This document shows positions 21,486 through 30,614 of a stretch of 64,000 bases of DNA, piece after piece (within the stretch, counting starts at the first letter, position 1; the number at the start of each line of letters is the position of its first letter). The notes below the pieces were generated by a model. The model ran no database searches, was not told where the DNA came from, and worked only from the letters and a program-made list of their open reading frames with translations. Source of the stretch: Phycisphaerales bacterium (GTDB taxonomy: Bacteria; Planctomycetota; Phycisphaerae; Phycisphaerales; UBA1924); contig RECY01000035.1 of assembly GCA_007693785.1 (NCBI GenBank), forward strand, positions 1 to 64,000, read 5' to 3'. The translations under genes and the position numbers were made by a program.

Positions 21486-22214
21486 CTACACCCGCGTCAG
21501 CGACGCGAACGGGAACGCGAAGTTCACGAAGTTCGAGCACAAGCGATCCCCCACCACCGCCATCCGCTCGTAGTGCTCGTCCGCCTGCGCATGAATCGAT
21601 TCGCAGCTCATCCCGGCCTCGCCCAGCGTCTCCGCGAACTGATCGCAGAACGTGCTGATCATCGGGCGGTCCACCTCGAAGTGGTACTGAAACCCGAAGC
21701 TGCGGATCCCCGCGCGGAAGCTCTGCACCTTGCACGCGTCCGAAGACTGGAGCACCATCGCCCCGGGGGGCACCGTCCCCACTTCGTGCGCGTGCAGGTG
21801 AAAGAACGGCGTCTCCCACGGCACGCCCGCGAGCATGATCTCCGTCTGCGGCGGGCCCGCGTTCACACGCACCGGCAGGAAGCCCACCTCCGGGTGCGCC
21901 ATCTTCGTCACCGTCCCGCCCAACGCGTGCGCCAAAAGCTGCGCCCCGAGGCAGATCCCCACCACCGGCAGCTCCGCCTCGTGCGCCAGACGCAGGAACG
22001 ACGACTCCGCGCTCAGCCACGCGTCCGCGTCGCCCACGTTCTGTGGCCCGCCCAGCGAGACCACCCCGCGGACGTTGTCCAGGTCCGCCGGGATCGCCGA
22101 CACCCCGTCCAGGTCCGGGCGGCGGATGTCCAAGCGGTGGCCGTGGTCGCGCAGCGCCGAGCCGAGTCGGCCCAAACGCTCCGCGTCGTGATGCTGAAAG
22201 ACGATGATCGACAT
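21486..22214 (-). CDS. Class I glutamine amidotransferase-like protein
   Basis: A 242-residue protein from ATG 22214. The nucleophile elbow is VVGICLGAQLLAHALGG (Cys near residue 89), and the distal His and Glu occur in FGFQYHFEVD. The opening SLGGPQNVGD segment matches the oxyanion region of GMP synthase-like amidotransferases. Stand-alone members of this group include YfeJ-type proteins and gamma-glutamyl-related hydrolases. The acceptor is unknown. Adjacent in the same direction is a DNA glycosylase gene. Confidence 0.8.
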   Translation of the reverse strand: MSIIVFQHHDAERLGRLGSALRDHGHRLDIRRPDLDGVSAIPADLDNVRGVVSLGGPQNVGDADAWLSAESSFLRLAHEAELPVVGICLGAQLLAHALGGTVTKMAHPEVGFLPVRVNAGPPQTEIMLAGVPWETPFFHLHAHEVGTVPPGAMVLQSSDACKVQSFRAGIRSFGFQYHFEVDRPMISTFCDQFAETLGEAGMSCESIHAQADEHYERMAVVGDRLCSNFVNFAFPFASLTRV

Positions 22215-22479
22215 AGCCGCATCGTACCCGCGAACGGACGCGACCGGCGCACCACCGCCCGCCTCACCCCCCCTCACCCACGCGCAACAACCCCCGGCGC
22301 GCGCCGAGTCGTGGCGCTGCCCGCGAATGCACCGCAAGGCGCGTCGTTCGGCGTGACCGGGCCCCCCCGCGGGGATATCGCTTCCCCGCACGCCGAGCTT
22401 CCCCGAGCCGCAACCCGCCCGCGCCCCGGCGAGCCCCCCAAGGGCCCGCTGGCAGCGGACACGACGAAAGGCCTCGCCC

Positions 22480-23073
22480 ATGCCTCGGCTCCACCATCCG
22501 CTCCGTCTCGCGTGCCTGTGCCTGCTCCTGCTCGGGGCCGGGGCCTTCGGGGGGTGCGCGCTCCCGCAGGTCGTCGGGCTGCGCGACGAAGCCGCGGCTT
22601 TTCGCGACGCGGCGCGGCACCAGGCGGCGCAGCTCGAGCGCGAGGCTCACGAAGCCGACCGAGCCGGCGAGCCTCGCCGAGCCGACCGCCTGCGTTCGGA
22701 CGCGTCCCGCCTGCTCGCGAGCGGTGCGGCCGCCGACGCCGCCGCCCGACAGCTCGACACCCTGCTCGACGACCACGACCGCCTCCGTCGTGATCCGGTG
22801 CTGGGTGAACTGGGGCAACACCTCCCGGAGCCGCTCCGATCGCCGGTGCTGCTCGGGGCCGCCGCCCTCGCGGCCGCCTGGCGGGCGAGACAGCTCAAAA
22901 CCGGGCTTACCAGCGTCGCCCAGAGCCTCGAAAAGGCGATGCAGGAGGACCCCGAACTCGCCGCCCGCGTGAAGGCGCACGCCCCGACCCTCCGCGCCAT
23001 CCAGACCGGGACCGCCCACCGCGTCATCGATGAGGCGACCAAACGCGAAACCATGCTCCGCCTCCCGCTGTAG
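22480..23073 (+). CDS. Lipoprotein of unknown function
   Basis: A 197-residue protein with a lipoprotein signal: RLACLCLLLLGAGAFGGC, with the lipidation Cys near residue 24. The mature part is rich in Ala, Arg and Glu and is predicted helical (DEAAAFRDAARHQAAQLEREAHEADR), followed by a possible weak membrane segment (SPVLLGAAALAAAWRA). No family was recognised. It precedes a pseudopilin and a membrane protein in the same direction (24 and 38 bases between them), so the three may form an operon. Confidence 0.65.
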   Translation: MPRLHHPLRLACLCLLLLGAGAFGGCALPQVVGLRDEAAAFRDAARHQAAQLEREAHEADRAGEPRRADRLRSDASRLLASGAAADAAARQLDTLLDDHDRLRRDPVLGELGQHLPEPLRSPVLLGAAALAAAWRARQLKTGLTSVAQSLEKAMQEDPELAARVKAHAPTLRAIQTGTAHRVIDEATKRETMLRLPL

Positions 23074-23097
23074 GCTTCACGACGGAGGGAAACCCGC

Positions 23098-23865
23098 ATG
23101 ACACCACCGCCCGAGCCCGCGACCGCCGCCACACCGGGCCGCCTCCTTCGGGCCGCCCCGCCTTGCCCAGCCCCTCACCCGCCCCGGTCGGGCTTCACGC
23201 TTATCGAGCTCCTGGTCGTCATCAGCATCATCGCCCTGCTCATCGGCATTCTTCTCCCCGCCCTCGGCGCCGCCCGCGATCAGGCCCGACGCGCCGCGTG
23301 CATGGTCAACCTCCGCTCCTTCGGGCAGGCGCTCGCTGGCTACATCAACGACTACGACGTCCTCCCCCTCGCCGACCCCACGCCCGCGACGACGCAGTCC
23401 GAGGCCCTGCTCGGCGCCCTCGGGCTCTACCTCGACGCCCCCGTCCCGCGCAAGCTCGAGAACAGCCCGCCCGGCTACGACCTCTACGACTCGGCCGACC
23501 TCTACCGCTGCCCATCCGACCGCACCGGGTTCGATCCTGAGACCAACCTCGAGCCCGTCTGGCGCACCGAGGCCACCAGCTATCTCTATCTCGCGGGCGT
23601 CTACATGTCCTTCGCCCGGGACTTCCTTCGCGAGCGCGACCCGGCGCGGTTCGTCACGCGACGCCTCGAGAACAACCCCGAGGCCGGCGACCTGCCGCTG
23701 ATGACCGACGCCGACGACTGGCACGGCGGGCGCACCAACCCCGACGGCTCGCCCGCCCCCAAATCCAACGGCGACCCGGGACGAAACGCCCTCGCCTTCC
23801 CCGACATGCGCGTCGACTGGCAACCCCGCGGCAACAACGACGCCCTCGCCCGACTCTTCCGCTGA
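23098..23865 (+). CDS. Pseudopilin-like protein with N-terminal methylation signal
   Basis: A 255-residue protein with a long 31-residue leader ending in SG, then [18 protein letters not shown], the type IV prepilin/pseudopilin signal cleaved after Gly, with Glu at position 5 of the mature chain. [25 protein letters not shown] follows, as in planctomycete DUF1559-like and GspG-like proteins. The C-terminal part ([24 protein letters not shown]) resembles the family's loop with a DGSP motif. Planctomycetes have many such proteins; they are processed by a prepilin peptidase and sit in the inner membrane or a pseudopilus. It has no secretion partner nearby. Confidence 0.8.
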   Translation: MTPPPEPATAATPGRLLRAAPPCPAPHPPRSGFTLIELLVVISIIALLIGILLPALGAARDQARRAACMVNLRSFGQALAGYINDYDVLPLADPTPATTQSEALLGALGLYLDAPVPRKLENSPPGYDLYDSADLYRCPSDRTGFDPETNLEPVWRTEATSYLYLAGVYMSFARDFLRERDPARFVTRRLENNPEAGDLPLMTDADDWHGGRTNPDGSPAPKSNGDPGRNALAFPDMRVDWQPRGNNDALARLFR

Positions 23866-23903
23866 GCCGCACGCCGAATAAGACAGGCCGAGAGAAACCC
23901 GCC

Positions 23904-24725
23904 ATGACCAACCCCCCGACCCACGAACCCCTCTGGACCGAGGCCGACCAAACGGGCAAGCCCGCGAACACACGCGCCCCGGCCCCGCGCCCGCCCGGGC
24001 CCGTCCGTCGCTGGTGGCGCGACTGCAAGGACGGCAAGAAGGAAGCCCGACGCATCGCGGTCATCATCGGGCTCGCGGGCGCGATCGCCTTCCTCACCGG
24101 CCTGACCGTCGCGCTCATGCCGACCCGCGTGCCCGACTACGCCAGCGACCCGCTCAACAAGGTCTTCGACTTCACCTTCCTCACCGAGGACTTCAACAGC
24201 CTGCCCATCGAGCGACGCCTCGAGCTCATCTCCACGCTCACCAGCCGCCTGCAGAGCATGGGCTCCGGCGAGAGCGCAGTCATGGCCGCCTTCGCCGCGG
24301 GCATCGTCGGCTCGGCCCGCGACCAGCTCGAACGCAACGCCAGCCGCCTCGCGCTGGACATGTTCGACAGCTACGCGACCGACTACCGCACCGTGCCCGA
24401 CGCGGACCGCGAGGCCTTCCTCGATCAGAAGTACATCGAGTTCGCCCGCACGATGGCGATGCTCACCGGGGCCGACCCGGACGCCCGCACGGACGAGGAA
24501 CGCCTCGAGCGCGGGCAGCGCCAGGCGCAACGCGACGCCGACCGCGTGCGCGAGAACCGACCCAGCGGCGAGCAGACCGCCGGCATCTTCCGCTTCCTCG
24601 ACCAAGGCATCGGCGGGCACGCGACGCCGCAGCAGCGCGCCCGCGTCGCGGTGCTGGTCAGCGACATGGGCAAACGCCTGCGCGGGGAGCCCATCTCCGG
24701 GCGCGAGACCGCGCGCGGGCGGTGA
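23904..24725 (+). CDS. Single-pass membrane protein of unknown function
   Basis: A 273-residue protein with a proline-rich cytosolic N-terminus, a basic stretch (VRRWWRDCKDGKKEARR), one membrane helix (IAVIIGLAGAIAFLTGLTVAL) and a hydrophilic helical domain. No enzyme motif is visible. The helical part (LPIERRLELISTLTSRLQSM, FARTMAMLTGADPD) has no recognised family. It follows the pseudopilin by 38 bases and is convergent with oxyR. Confidence 0.65.
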   Translation: MTNPPTHEPLWTEADQTGKPANTRAPAPRPPGPVRRWWRDCKDGKKEARRIAVIIGLAGAIAFLTGLTVALMPTRVPDYASDPLNKVFDFTFLTEDFNSLPIERRLELISTLTSRLQSMGSGESAVMAAFAAGIVGSARDQLERNASRLALDMFDSYATDYRTVPDADREAFLDQKYIEFARTMAMLTGADPDARTDEERLERGQRQAQRDADRVRENRPSGEQTAGIFRFLDQGIGGHATPQQRARVAVLVSDMGKRLRGEPISGRETARGR

Positions 24726-24734
24726 GGCGGCGCA

Positions 24735-25652
24735 TCAGCCGCCGAACCGCGCCGAAGCCGCGGCTTGCATCTCGCGCAGCCGGTCACTCGCAAACAACGC
24801 GACCGCCTCCAGCGTCGCGGGGGGCGTCCGTCCCGCGGGGGTCGCCAGCGCGATCTCCCGCCGAGGCCCGCCGCGCTTGAAGCGTGTGTACCGCCGCTCG
24901 CGGCTGCGATCCGCGACCGCCGCCATCTCGGGCACGATCGAGACCCCCAGCCCGAGACGGACAAACTCCAGCAGCGTCGCGAGCTGCGCGGTGCTGCACG
25001 CGACGCTGGCGCCGAGGTTCTTGGCGCTGCAGAAGCCCGAGATCTGCTGCCCGAGGCAATGCATCTCGTGGAGCGCCACGCGCGGGCGCTCGCGCAGGTC
25101 GGCGAGCGTGAGGCCGCCCTCCTCGCCGACGTCACTCGCGGCCGGGGCGACCACGAGCATCGGCTCGCTCCCGAGCACGCGCAGGCGGACGCCGTGGTGG
25201 TCGATGGGCGTCGAAACGATCGCGGCGTCGAGCTCGCCGGACGCCAGGCGCTCCACGAGCGCCTCGGTCAGGTCCTCGCGCACCTCGACGCCCGCGCTGG
25301 GGAAGCGCCGGCGGAGCCGCGCGATGACCGAGGGCAGGACGTAGGGCGCGATCGTGGGGATCGCGCCGAGGCGGAGCGTGCCGACGCCGCGCTCGACCTC
25401 GCCCGCGAGGTGCTCGCGCGCGTCGTCGGCCTCGGCGAGGATGCGACGCGCGCGGGGGAGCAGGGCCGCCCCGGCGGGCGTCAGCGCCACGCCGCGCCCC
25501 AGGCGATCGAACAACGAATGCCCAAGCGACGCCTCCAGACGCTGGAGCTGCTGACTCAGCGTCGGCTGGCTCACCCGGCAGCGATCGGCGGCACGGGTGA
25601 TCGACCCCGCCTCGGCCGCGGCGACGAAATAGCGGAGCTGATGCAATTCCAT
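24735..25652 (-). CDS. oxyR: LysR family peroxide sensor OxyR
   Basis: A 305-residue regulator with an N-terminal winged helix (MELHQLRYFVAAAEAGSITR, SQPTLSQQLQRLEASLG). In the effector domain HCLGQQISGFC places Cys at 199 and 208, the same numbering and spacing as the redox pair of E. coli OxyR. The pair therefore supports a true OxyR that forms an intramolecular disulfide with hydrogen peroxide. It is divergent from katA with a 154-bp spacer, and an OxyR-type palindrome covers its own start codon, suggesting autorepression and katA activation. Confidence 0.92.
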   Translation of the reverse strand: MELHQLRYFVAAAEAGSITRAADRCRVSQPTLSQQLQRLEASLGHSLFDRLGRGVALTPAGAALLPRARRILAEADDAREHLAGEVERGVGTLRLGAIPTIAPYVLPSVIARLRRRFPSAGVEVREDLTEALVERLASGELDAAIVSTPIDHHGVRLRVLGSEPMLVVAPAASDVGEEGGLTLADLRERPRVALHEMHCLGQQISGFCSAKNLGASVACSTAQLATLLEFVRLGLGVSIVPEMAAVADRSRERRYTRFKRGGPRREIALATPAGRTPPATLEAVALFASDRLREMQAAASARFGG

Positions 25653-25667
25653 AGACAGACTCTATGG
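25649..25667. promoter_or_regulatory. Likely OxyR operator overlapping the oxyR start codon
   Basis: The palindrome CCATAGACAGACTCTATGG has arms CCATAGA and TCTATGG around a five-base centre, and fits the ATAG-N7-CTAT pattern of OxyR half-sites. It includes the oxyR ATG (complement at 25650-25652). A second ATAG-N7-CTAT unit at the usual spacing was not seen. Position suggests autoregulation; katA lies about 140 bases to the right. Confidence 0.6.
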
Positions 25668-25806
25668 TACATACAGGCCCGATCGGGTGGAGGGCTATGG
25701 GCCGGTGTGGTAGGCTTGTATGCGAAGCCGCGGGTTTGCATTGCCTGAGATGGCCCGCGACAGGTTTCGATGCACGATCGAACGCGTTCCCGCGAGGAGG
25801 CAGCAC

Positions 25807-27363
25807 ATGTCGGATCAGAACGGGCACACCAACGGGGCTCCGAAGCATCACGCGTCGGCGGGGGACAAGTGCCCGGTGCTGACGACCGCCGAGGGCGCGC
25901 CCATCGGGCGTCAGCACGCGATGACGGCCGGGCCCAAGGGCCCGCTGCTCATGCAGGACGTGCAGCTCATCGAGCAGATGCAGCACTTCAACCGCGAGCG
26001 CATCCCCGAGCGCGTCGTCCACGCCAAGGGCTCCGGCGCCTACGGCACCTTCACCGTCACCAACGACGTGACCAAGTACACCAAGGCCTCGGTCTTCTCC
26101 AAGGTCGGCAAGCAGACCGAGCTGTTCCTGCGGTTCAGCACGGTCGCCGGCGAGCGCGGGGCGGCCGACGCTGAGCGCGACGTGCGGGGCTACGCCGTCA
26201 AGTTTTACACCGATGAGGGCAACTGGGACATGGTCGGCAACAACACGCCGGTCTTCTTTGTCCGCGATCCGTACAAGTTTCAGAACTTCATCCACACGCA
26301 GAAGCGCGACCCGAAGACGAACGTCCGCGACATGGACATGCAGTGGGACTTCTGGAGCCAGTGCCCCGAGAGCCTGCACCAGGTGACGATCCTGTTCAGC
26401 GACCGCGGGCTCCCCGCGAGCTACCGCACGATCCACGGCTTCGGGAGCCACACCTACTCGCTGATCAACGCGCAGGGCGAGCGGGTGTGGTGCAAGTTCC
26501 ACTTCAAGAGCAACCAGGGCATCGAGAACTGGATGGACGAGAAGGGCGCGGACGTCATCGGCCAAGACCGCGAGAGCCACCAGCGCGACCTCTTCAACGC
26601 GATCGAGAAGGGCGAGTTCCCGAGCTGGACGCTGAAGATCCAGGTGATGACGCAGGCGCAGGCTGATGCGTGGTCGAAGAAGACGGGCTGGAATCCGTTT
26701 GATCTCACGAAGGTCTGGCCGCACGGGGACTTCCCGCTGATCGAGGTCGGCACGCTGGAGCTGAACCGGAACCCGGAGAACTACCACGCGGAGGTCGAGC
26801 AGGCCGCGTTCAAGCCCTCGGCCCTCGTCCCCGGCATCGGCCCGAGCCCCGACAAGATGCTCCAGGCCCGCCTGATGTCCTACGCCGACACGCACCTGCA
26901 CCGCCTGGGTGTGAACCATCACCAGATTCCCGTCAACAAGCCGCGGTGCCCGGTGATGCACTACATGCGGGACGGCCAGGGCGCGACGGCCGAGACGTAC
27001 GGCTCGCGCCCCAACTACTGGCCCAACACGCGCGAGAACACGCCGATGCCGAACCAGGCGTTTGAAGACCCGGCCTGGGACCTCGGGCAGGCGGTTGTGG
27101 ATCGCTATGACTCGACCGAAGAGCACGACGATTACACCCAGCCGGGAAACCTCTACCGCATGTTCGACGACGGGCAGCGCGACCGCCTGACGTCGCGCAT
27201 CGCCGGCGTGCTCGGGCAAGCGCGCCAGGAGGTCCAGATGCGCCAGCTCTGCCACTTCTTCCGGGCCGATGAGGACTACGGTAAACGCGTCGCCCAGAAG
27301 CTCGGCTTCAACCTCGAAGAAATGATGCAGAACGCTCCCGAACTCGCCGGCACGCGCGCATAA
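25807..27363 (+). CDS. katA: Monofunctional haem catalase (clade of small-subunit KatA type)
   Basis: A 518-residue catalase from ATG 25807, preceded by AGGAGG 8 bases upstream. The active-site His is in RVVHAKGSGAYG, the Asn in GNNTPVFFVRDP and the proximal haem ligand Tyr in RLMSYADTHLHRLG. Other landmarks are FLRFSTVAGERG and the C-terminal LGF-containing helices. It converts hydrogen peroxide into water and oxygen in the cytoplasm. It is divergent from oxyR, which almost certainly controls it. Length is normal (about 480-550), with a 30-residue polar N-terminal extension. Confidence 0.97.
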   Translation: MSDQNGHTNGAPKHHASAGDKCPVLTTAEGAPIGRQHAMTAGPKGPLLMQDVQLIEQMQHFNRERIPERVVHAKGSGAYGTFTVTNDVTKYTKASVFSKVGKQTELFLRFSTVAGERGAADAERDVRGYAVKFYTDEGNWDMVGNNTPVFFVRDPYKFQNFIHTQKRDPKTNVRDMDMQWDFWSQCPESLHQVTILFSDRGLPASYRTIHGFGSHTYSLINAQGERVWCKFHFKSNQGIENWMDEKGADVIGQDRESHQRDLFNAIEKGEFPSWTLKIQVMTQAQADAWSKKTGWNPFDLTKVWPHGDFPLIEVGTLELNRNPENYHAEVEQAAFKPSALVPGIGPSPDKMLQARLMSYADTHLHRLGVNHHQIPVNKPRCPVMHYMRDGQGATAETYGSRPNYWPNTRENTPMPNQAFEDPAWDLGQAVVDRYDSTEEHDDYTQPGNLYRMFDDGQRDRLTSRIAGVLGQARQEVQMRQLCHFFRADEDYGKRVAQKLGFNLEEMMQNAPELAGTRA

Positions 27364-27441
27364 ACCCGTGCCGAGCGGCGTTCTTTAGACGACGCAGCCA
27401 AGGTCTATTCCCAGCCCTTCGCACAATCTGCCCATCCCTCA

Positions 27442-27482
27442 GGTGCCCCGTGGCTTCATGCTACGGGGTGCCGTTGTTTTTG
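27442..27482 (+). terminator. Rho-independent terminator after katA
   Basis: The stem GGTGCCCCGTGGC (27442-27454) pairs with GCTACGGGGTGCC (27460-27472), with one mismatch and a 5-base loop, followed by GTTGTTTTTG. It lies 79 bases after the katA stop. The ends GGTGCC/GGTGCC resemble those of the dispersed palindrome family, but the T-tract marks this as a terminator. Confidence 0.75.
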
Positions 27483-27579
27483 GAAGTCAGAACTTGCGCG
27501 GCTCTGATGCGAAAAATTCGATGCTTGATCGCTCTATCCGTGCGCAGCGCCCGGCGCGTGCGCGTCGTACGATGATCGC

Positions 27580-28677
27580 GTGAGCAGCGCATCACCCACG
27601 CCGAGCGATGAAACCCCGGGCCCGGTTCGGGCCAAGCCGGTTCAAGCCAAGGCGGATCGCCCCACGCTCGCGGTTTCGATGGGGGATCCCGGCGGGATCG
27701 GGGCCGAGGTGCTGGTGAAGGCGATCGCCGACGCGGGGGTGCGCGCGTCGGCGCGTCTGCGGATCTACGGCGTCGGCTCGGCGATGCTCGAAGCCGCCGA
27801 GAAGGCCGGCGTCGAGCCGACGTGGTGGCGTGTCGAGCACAGCTCGCCGCTGCTGGAGACCGCCGCGCGGCGCGACGTCGTGCTGGTGGATTTTGAGAAG
27901 ACCGGCGAGGCGCGAACCCGACCTTGGCCGCGCGAGGCGGACAAGCGGAGCGGCGCGCTGAGCTTCGCGTTCGTCAACGAGGCGATCCGCGACGCGGCGC
28001 GCCCGGTGAGCGACCCGCTGCGCGCCCACGGGATCGTGACCGCGCCGATCAACAAGAAAGCGTGGGACCTCGCGGGGCAGGGGCGGTTCCCGGGGCACAC
28101 GGAGCTGCTGGCGGTGCGTCTGCGGGCCGAGCGGGCGGGGATGATGTTCGTCTCGCCGCGGCTGAAGGTGATCCTCGCGACGGCGCACCTGCCGCTGATG
28201 GACGTGCGGAACGTGCTGACGATCGGGTGCGTGTTCGAGGCGATCGACCTGGGGGCGGAGGCGTGCCGCAAGCTCGGGATCGAACGCCCGCGCGTCGCGG
28301 TCTGCGGGCTCAACCCGCACGCCGGCGAGGACGGGCTGCTGGGCGACGAGGAGACGCGGATCATCGCGCCGGCGGTCCGCGTGGCGCAGGATCAGGGGAT
28401 CGAGGCGAGCGGGCCGTGGCCCGGGGACACGGTCTTCAACGCGGCCGTCGCGGGAAAGTTTGACCTGGTCGTCGCGATGTACCACGACCAGGGGCTGATC
28501 CCGGTCAAGCTGCTGGACCGCGACGCGGCCGTAAACGTGACGGTGGGCCTGCCAACCGTGCGCACGAGCCCGGACCACGGGACAGCGTTCGACATCGCGG
28601 GCAAAAACAAGGCCGAGGCGGGGAGCACCAAAGCCGCGATCCTGCTGGCGGCTCGCATGGCGCGCAACGAAACCTAA
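27580..28677 (+). CDS. pdxA: 4-hydroxythreonine-4-phosphate dehydrogenase
   Basis: A 365-residue enzyme from GTG 27580. The N-terminal signature is VSMGDPGGIGAEVLVKA; metal ligands occur in FPGHTE and MYHDQGLIPVK, and the lysine-rich nucleotide region in TAPINKKAWDLAG. PdxA oxidises 4-phosphohydroxy-threonine to a precursor condensed by PdxJ into pyridoxine phosphate (the DXP-dependent vitamin B6 route). The protein has about 28 extra residues at the N-terminus. Co-occurrence in this window with PLP enzymes (Kbl) is incidental. Confidence 0.95.
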   Translation: MSSASPTPSDETPGPVRAKPVQAKADRPTLAVSMGDPGGIGAEVLVKAIADAGVRASARLRIYGVGSAMLEAAEKAGVEPTWWRVEHSSPLLETAARRDVVLVDFEKTGEARTRPWPREADKRSGALSFAFVNEAIRDAARPVSDPLRAHGIVTAPINKKAWDLAGQGRFPGHTELLAVRLRAERAGMMFVSPRLKVILATAHLPLMDVRNVLTIGCVFEAIDLGAEACRKLGIERPRVAVCGLNPHAGEDGLLGDEETRIIAPAVRVAQDQGIEASGPWPGDTVFNAAVAGKFDLVVAMYHDQGLIPVKLLDRDAAVNVTVGLPTVRTSPDHGTAFDIAGKNKAEAGSTKAAILLAARMARNET

Positions 28678-28772
28678 CCGCTCGCGCCGAGCCGGTATGG
28701 GATCGGGACACGCCTCACGCTGGCGAGGCGCGCCGCCCGAGCATCACGGCGAGCGCGGGCGAGATGAACAAC

Positions 28773-29660
28773 TCAGCTCTTCGCGCCAGCCTTGCCCAGC
28801 ACGCGCTCGGCGTACCCGTTCATCGCGTCGCGCAACTGCTCGAAGCTCTCCAGCACGTACAGGATCGGCTGGTAGTGATCGATCTCGAAGGTCGTCTCAC
28901 AGACGCGGTCCAGGTCGAACGGGCGGCGCTCGACCTCGGGGCTCTCGAGGGCGTGCTTCGCCTCGCCGTGGCTGGAGATCAGCCCGGAGCCGTAGAGCTT
29001 CAGACGACCGTCCTCTTTGATCAGACCGAACTCGACTGTGAACCAGAACAAGCGCCCGAGCCGCTCGACGTCGTCCGGGTCCTCGCACATCAGGGCGGCC
29101 TGCCCGTAGGTCTGGAGAAACTCGGCAAAGACCGGGTCCGCGTGGAGCGGGACGTGCCCGAAGACGTCGTGGAAAATGTCCGGCTCGGGCAGGTAGTCCA
29201 TCCGGTCCTTCGGGCGGATGGTGATCGTCGTCGGGAAGTCACGCTTCGCGAGGCAGGCGAAGAACGCCTTCGCCGGCAGGTAGCCCGGCACGGCGTTGCT
29301 CTGCCAGCCGGTCAGCGGGCGGAGGTACTCGTTGATGCCCTTGATCGTCTGCTCGCGCCCGCGCGGGTCCGGGGCCTCGCCGTAGAGCAGCGGCACGCGG
29401 TCTGGCACGAGCTTGATCGCGTTCAGCCCGTTGATGAAGACGCGGGACGCCTGCTCCTCCAGCACCTCCCAGCGGCGTCTGTAGAGCGACTCCCAGACCT
29501 CGTGGTTCTCGTCCGAGTACCGGGCGTACTGCTGCGTGACGTAGAACGTGGTGGGGTCGATCTCGTCGGCGGGCAGGTTGGCGGCCCGGTCGGCGGCGGC
29601 CTGGGCCGCGTCGTTCTCCGCCCCGTCGATGATCCGGTTGTAGTTGATGTCCTCGCGCAC
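28773..29660 (-). CDS. phhA: Pterin-dependent aromatic amino acid hydroxylase (phenylalanine 4-monooxygenase)
   Basis: The 295-residue enzyme is placed at GTG 29660, because AAGGAG lies 7 bases upstream; an ATG at 29699 is in frame. Iron ligands are visible: two His in PDIFHDVFGHVP and the Glu in FWFTVEFGLI. FINGLNAIKLVPDRVPL and LYGSGLISSHGEAKHAL also match the catalytic domain. No ACT regulatory domain is present, as usual for bacterial PheH. It hydroxylates phenylalanine to tyrosine with a tetrahydropterin and oxygen. The pterin-recycling dehydratase (phhB) is not adjacent. Confidence 0.9.
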   Translation of the reverse strand: MREDINYNRIIDGAENDAAQAAADRAANLPADEIDPTTFYVTQQYARYSDENHEVWESLYRRRWEVLEEQASRVFINGLNAIKLVPDRVPLLYGEAPDPRGREQTIKGINEYLRPLTGWQSNAVPGYLPAKAFFACLAKRDFPTTITIRPKDRMDYLPEPDIFHDVFGHVPLHADPVFAEFLQTYGQAALMCEDPDDVERLGRLFWFTVEFGLIKEDGRLKLYGSGLISSHGEAKHALESPEVERRPFDLDRVCETTFEIDHYQPILYVLESFEQLRDAMNGYAERVLGKAGAKS

Positions 29661-29750
29661 GGCTCGGCTCCTTCCGGTCGGGTGGATCTCTGAATCCATG
29701 GATTATAAAGGTGAGGCGTGGCCGTGGTGCGGGGCGATCAAACAGGGCCA

Positions 29751-30296
29751 TCAGTCCGGGCGTTCGGGCTCGCCGATGGGCGTGCCGGCGCCGACGCCCG
29801 GGGCGGCGCCCGGGCTGGCGCTGGTGCCGGGGGGGTCGCTGCTGAACTGCACGAGCAGGACGCCGACGACGAGCAGGCAGACGCCGAGCACGCGCCCGAC
29901 GTTGATCGGTTGGGGCTTGTACCCCACGAGCCCGTACTGATCGATCACCAGCGAGGCGATGAGCTGCCCGGTGACGACGCTCCCGACGAGCAGGGTTGCG
30001 CCGAGCTTGGGCGCCAGAACAAGCGAGGCGAGCACGAAGCCGGCCCCGATCGCGCCGCCCAGCCACGCCCACCAGGGGGCCGCGCGGAGCTCGACCAGCG
30101 TCGGAACGCCGCTGCGCATCGCGGCGGCGGCGAGGATCAGCAGCACCAGCCCCGTTGCAAAACTGACGGCCGCCGCCATCGTCGCGCTCCGAACGTGCAG
30201 GCGCAACTCCGCATTAATCCCCGGTTGAAGGGGAAGCAGCATCCCCGCAAAGACCGCCACGAGCACAAGAACCCACGTCGCCTGCGCCCCCGTCAT
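29751..30296 (-). CDS. DMT superfamily transporter (YdcZ/DUF606 family)
   Basis: A 181-residue integral membrane protein from ATG 30296, chosen for the GGGAG 6 bases upstream. Five hydrophobic segments are seen (TWVLVLVAVFAGMLLPLQPG, AAVSFATGLVLLILAAAA, WWAWLGGAIGAGFVLASLV, LLVGSVVTGQLIASLVID, VLGVCLLVVGVLLVQF). LQPGINAELR and the paired WWAWLGGAIGA/LVGSVVTGQL patterns match the EamA-like DUF606 family, which are small dimeric drug/metabolite transporters. Substrate unknown. The C-terminus is a Gly/Pro-rich tail. Confidence 0.8.
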   Translation of the reverse strand: MTGAQATWVLVLVAVFAGMLLPLQPGINAELRLHVRSATMAAAVSFATGLVLLILAAAAMRSGVPTLVELRAAPWWAWLGGAIGAGFVLASLVLAPKLGATLLVGSVVTGQLIASLVIDQYGLVGYKPQPINVGRVLGVCLLVVGVLLVQFSSDPPGTSASPGAAPGVGAGTPIGEPERPD

Positions 30297-30614
30297 GACC
30301 AACTCCCGAGCATAGACCCACCCGAAACAGGTTGCATAAAGACGATTTTTGATGAATAATCGATGGAAAACCCCGTATTTTTGCCTAAGGATTTGCCCGC
30401 TCGCAACCGCGGGAGCATGATATCGAAAGCACCAGCACAGGTGGCCCGTTGGCGGGTGAACAGAGATCGTACACCTTGGTGTTCACGCGGGGCGAGCTTG
30501 CCCTGCCGCTGAACACCAAGGCACGGCTCACTGTTCGTCCCGCCGGGTTTTCGTCTTCACCTCGCGGGCGGTTCGTGGGGTTGGAACGCAGTCATATAGA
30601 AGGAGAGATATCGC
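30297..30614. promoter_or_regulatory. Intergenic leader with hairpin upstream of a sorting-tail gene
   Basis: The 318-bp gap between divergent genes contains an AT-rich part (30330-30380) suitable for promoters. It also has a perfect 12-bp inverted repeat, CCTTGGTGTTCA at 30474-30485 and TGAACACCAAGG at 30510-30521, with a 24-base loop. No T-tract follows, so it is not an ordinary terminator; a leader element or an operator are both possible. The ribosome site for the next gene is GAAGGAGA about 8 bases before ATG 30615. Confidence 0.45.
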
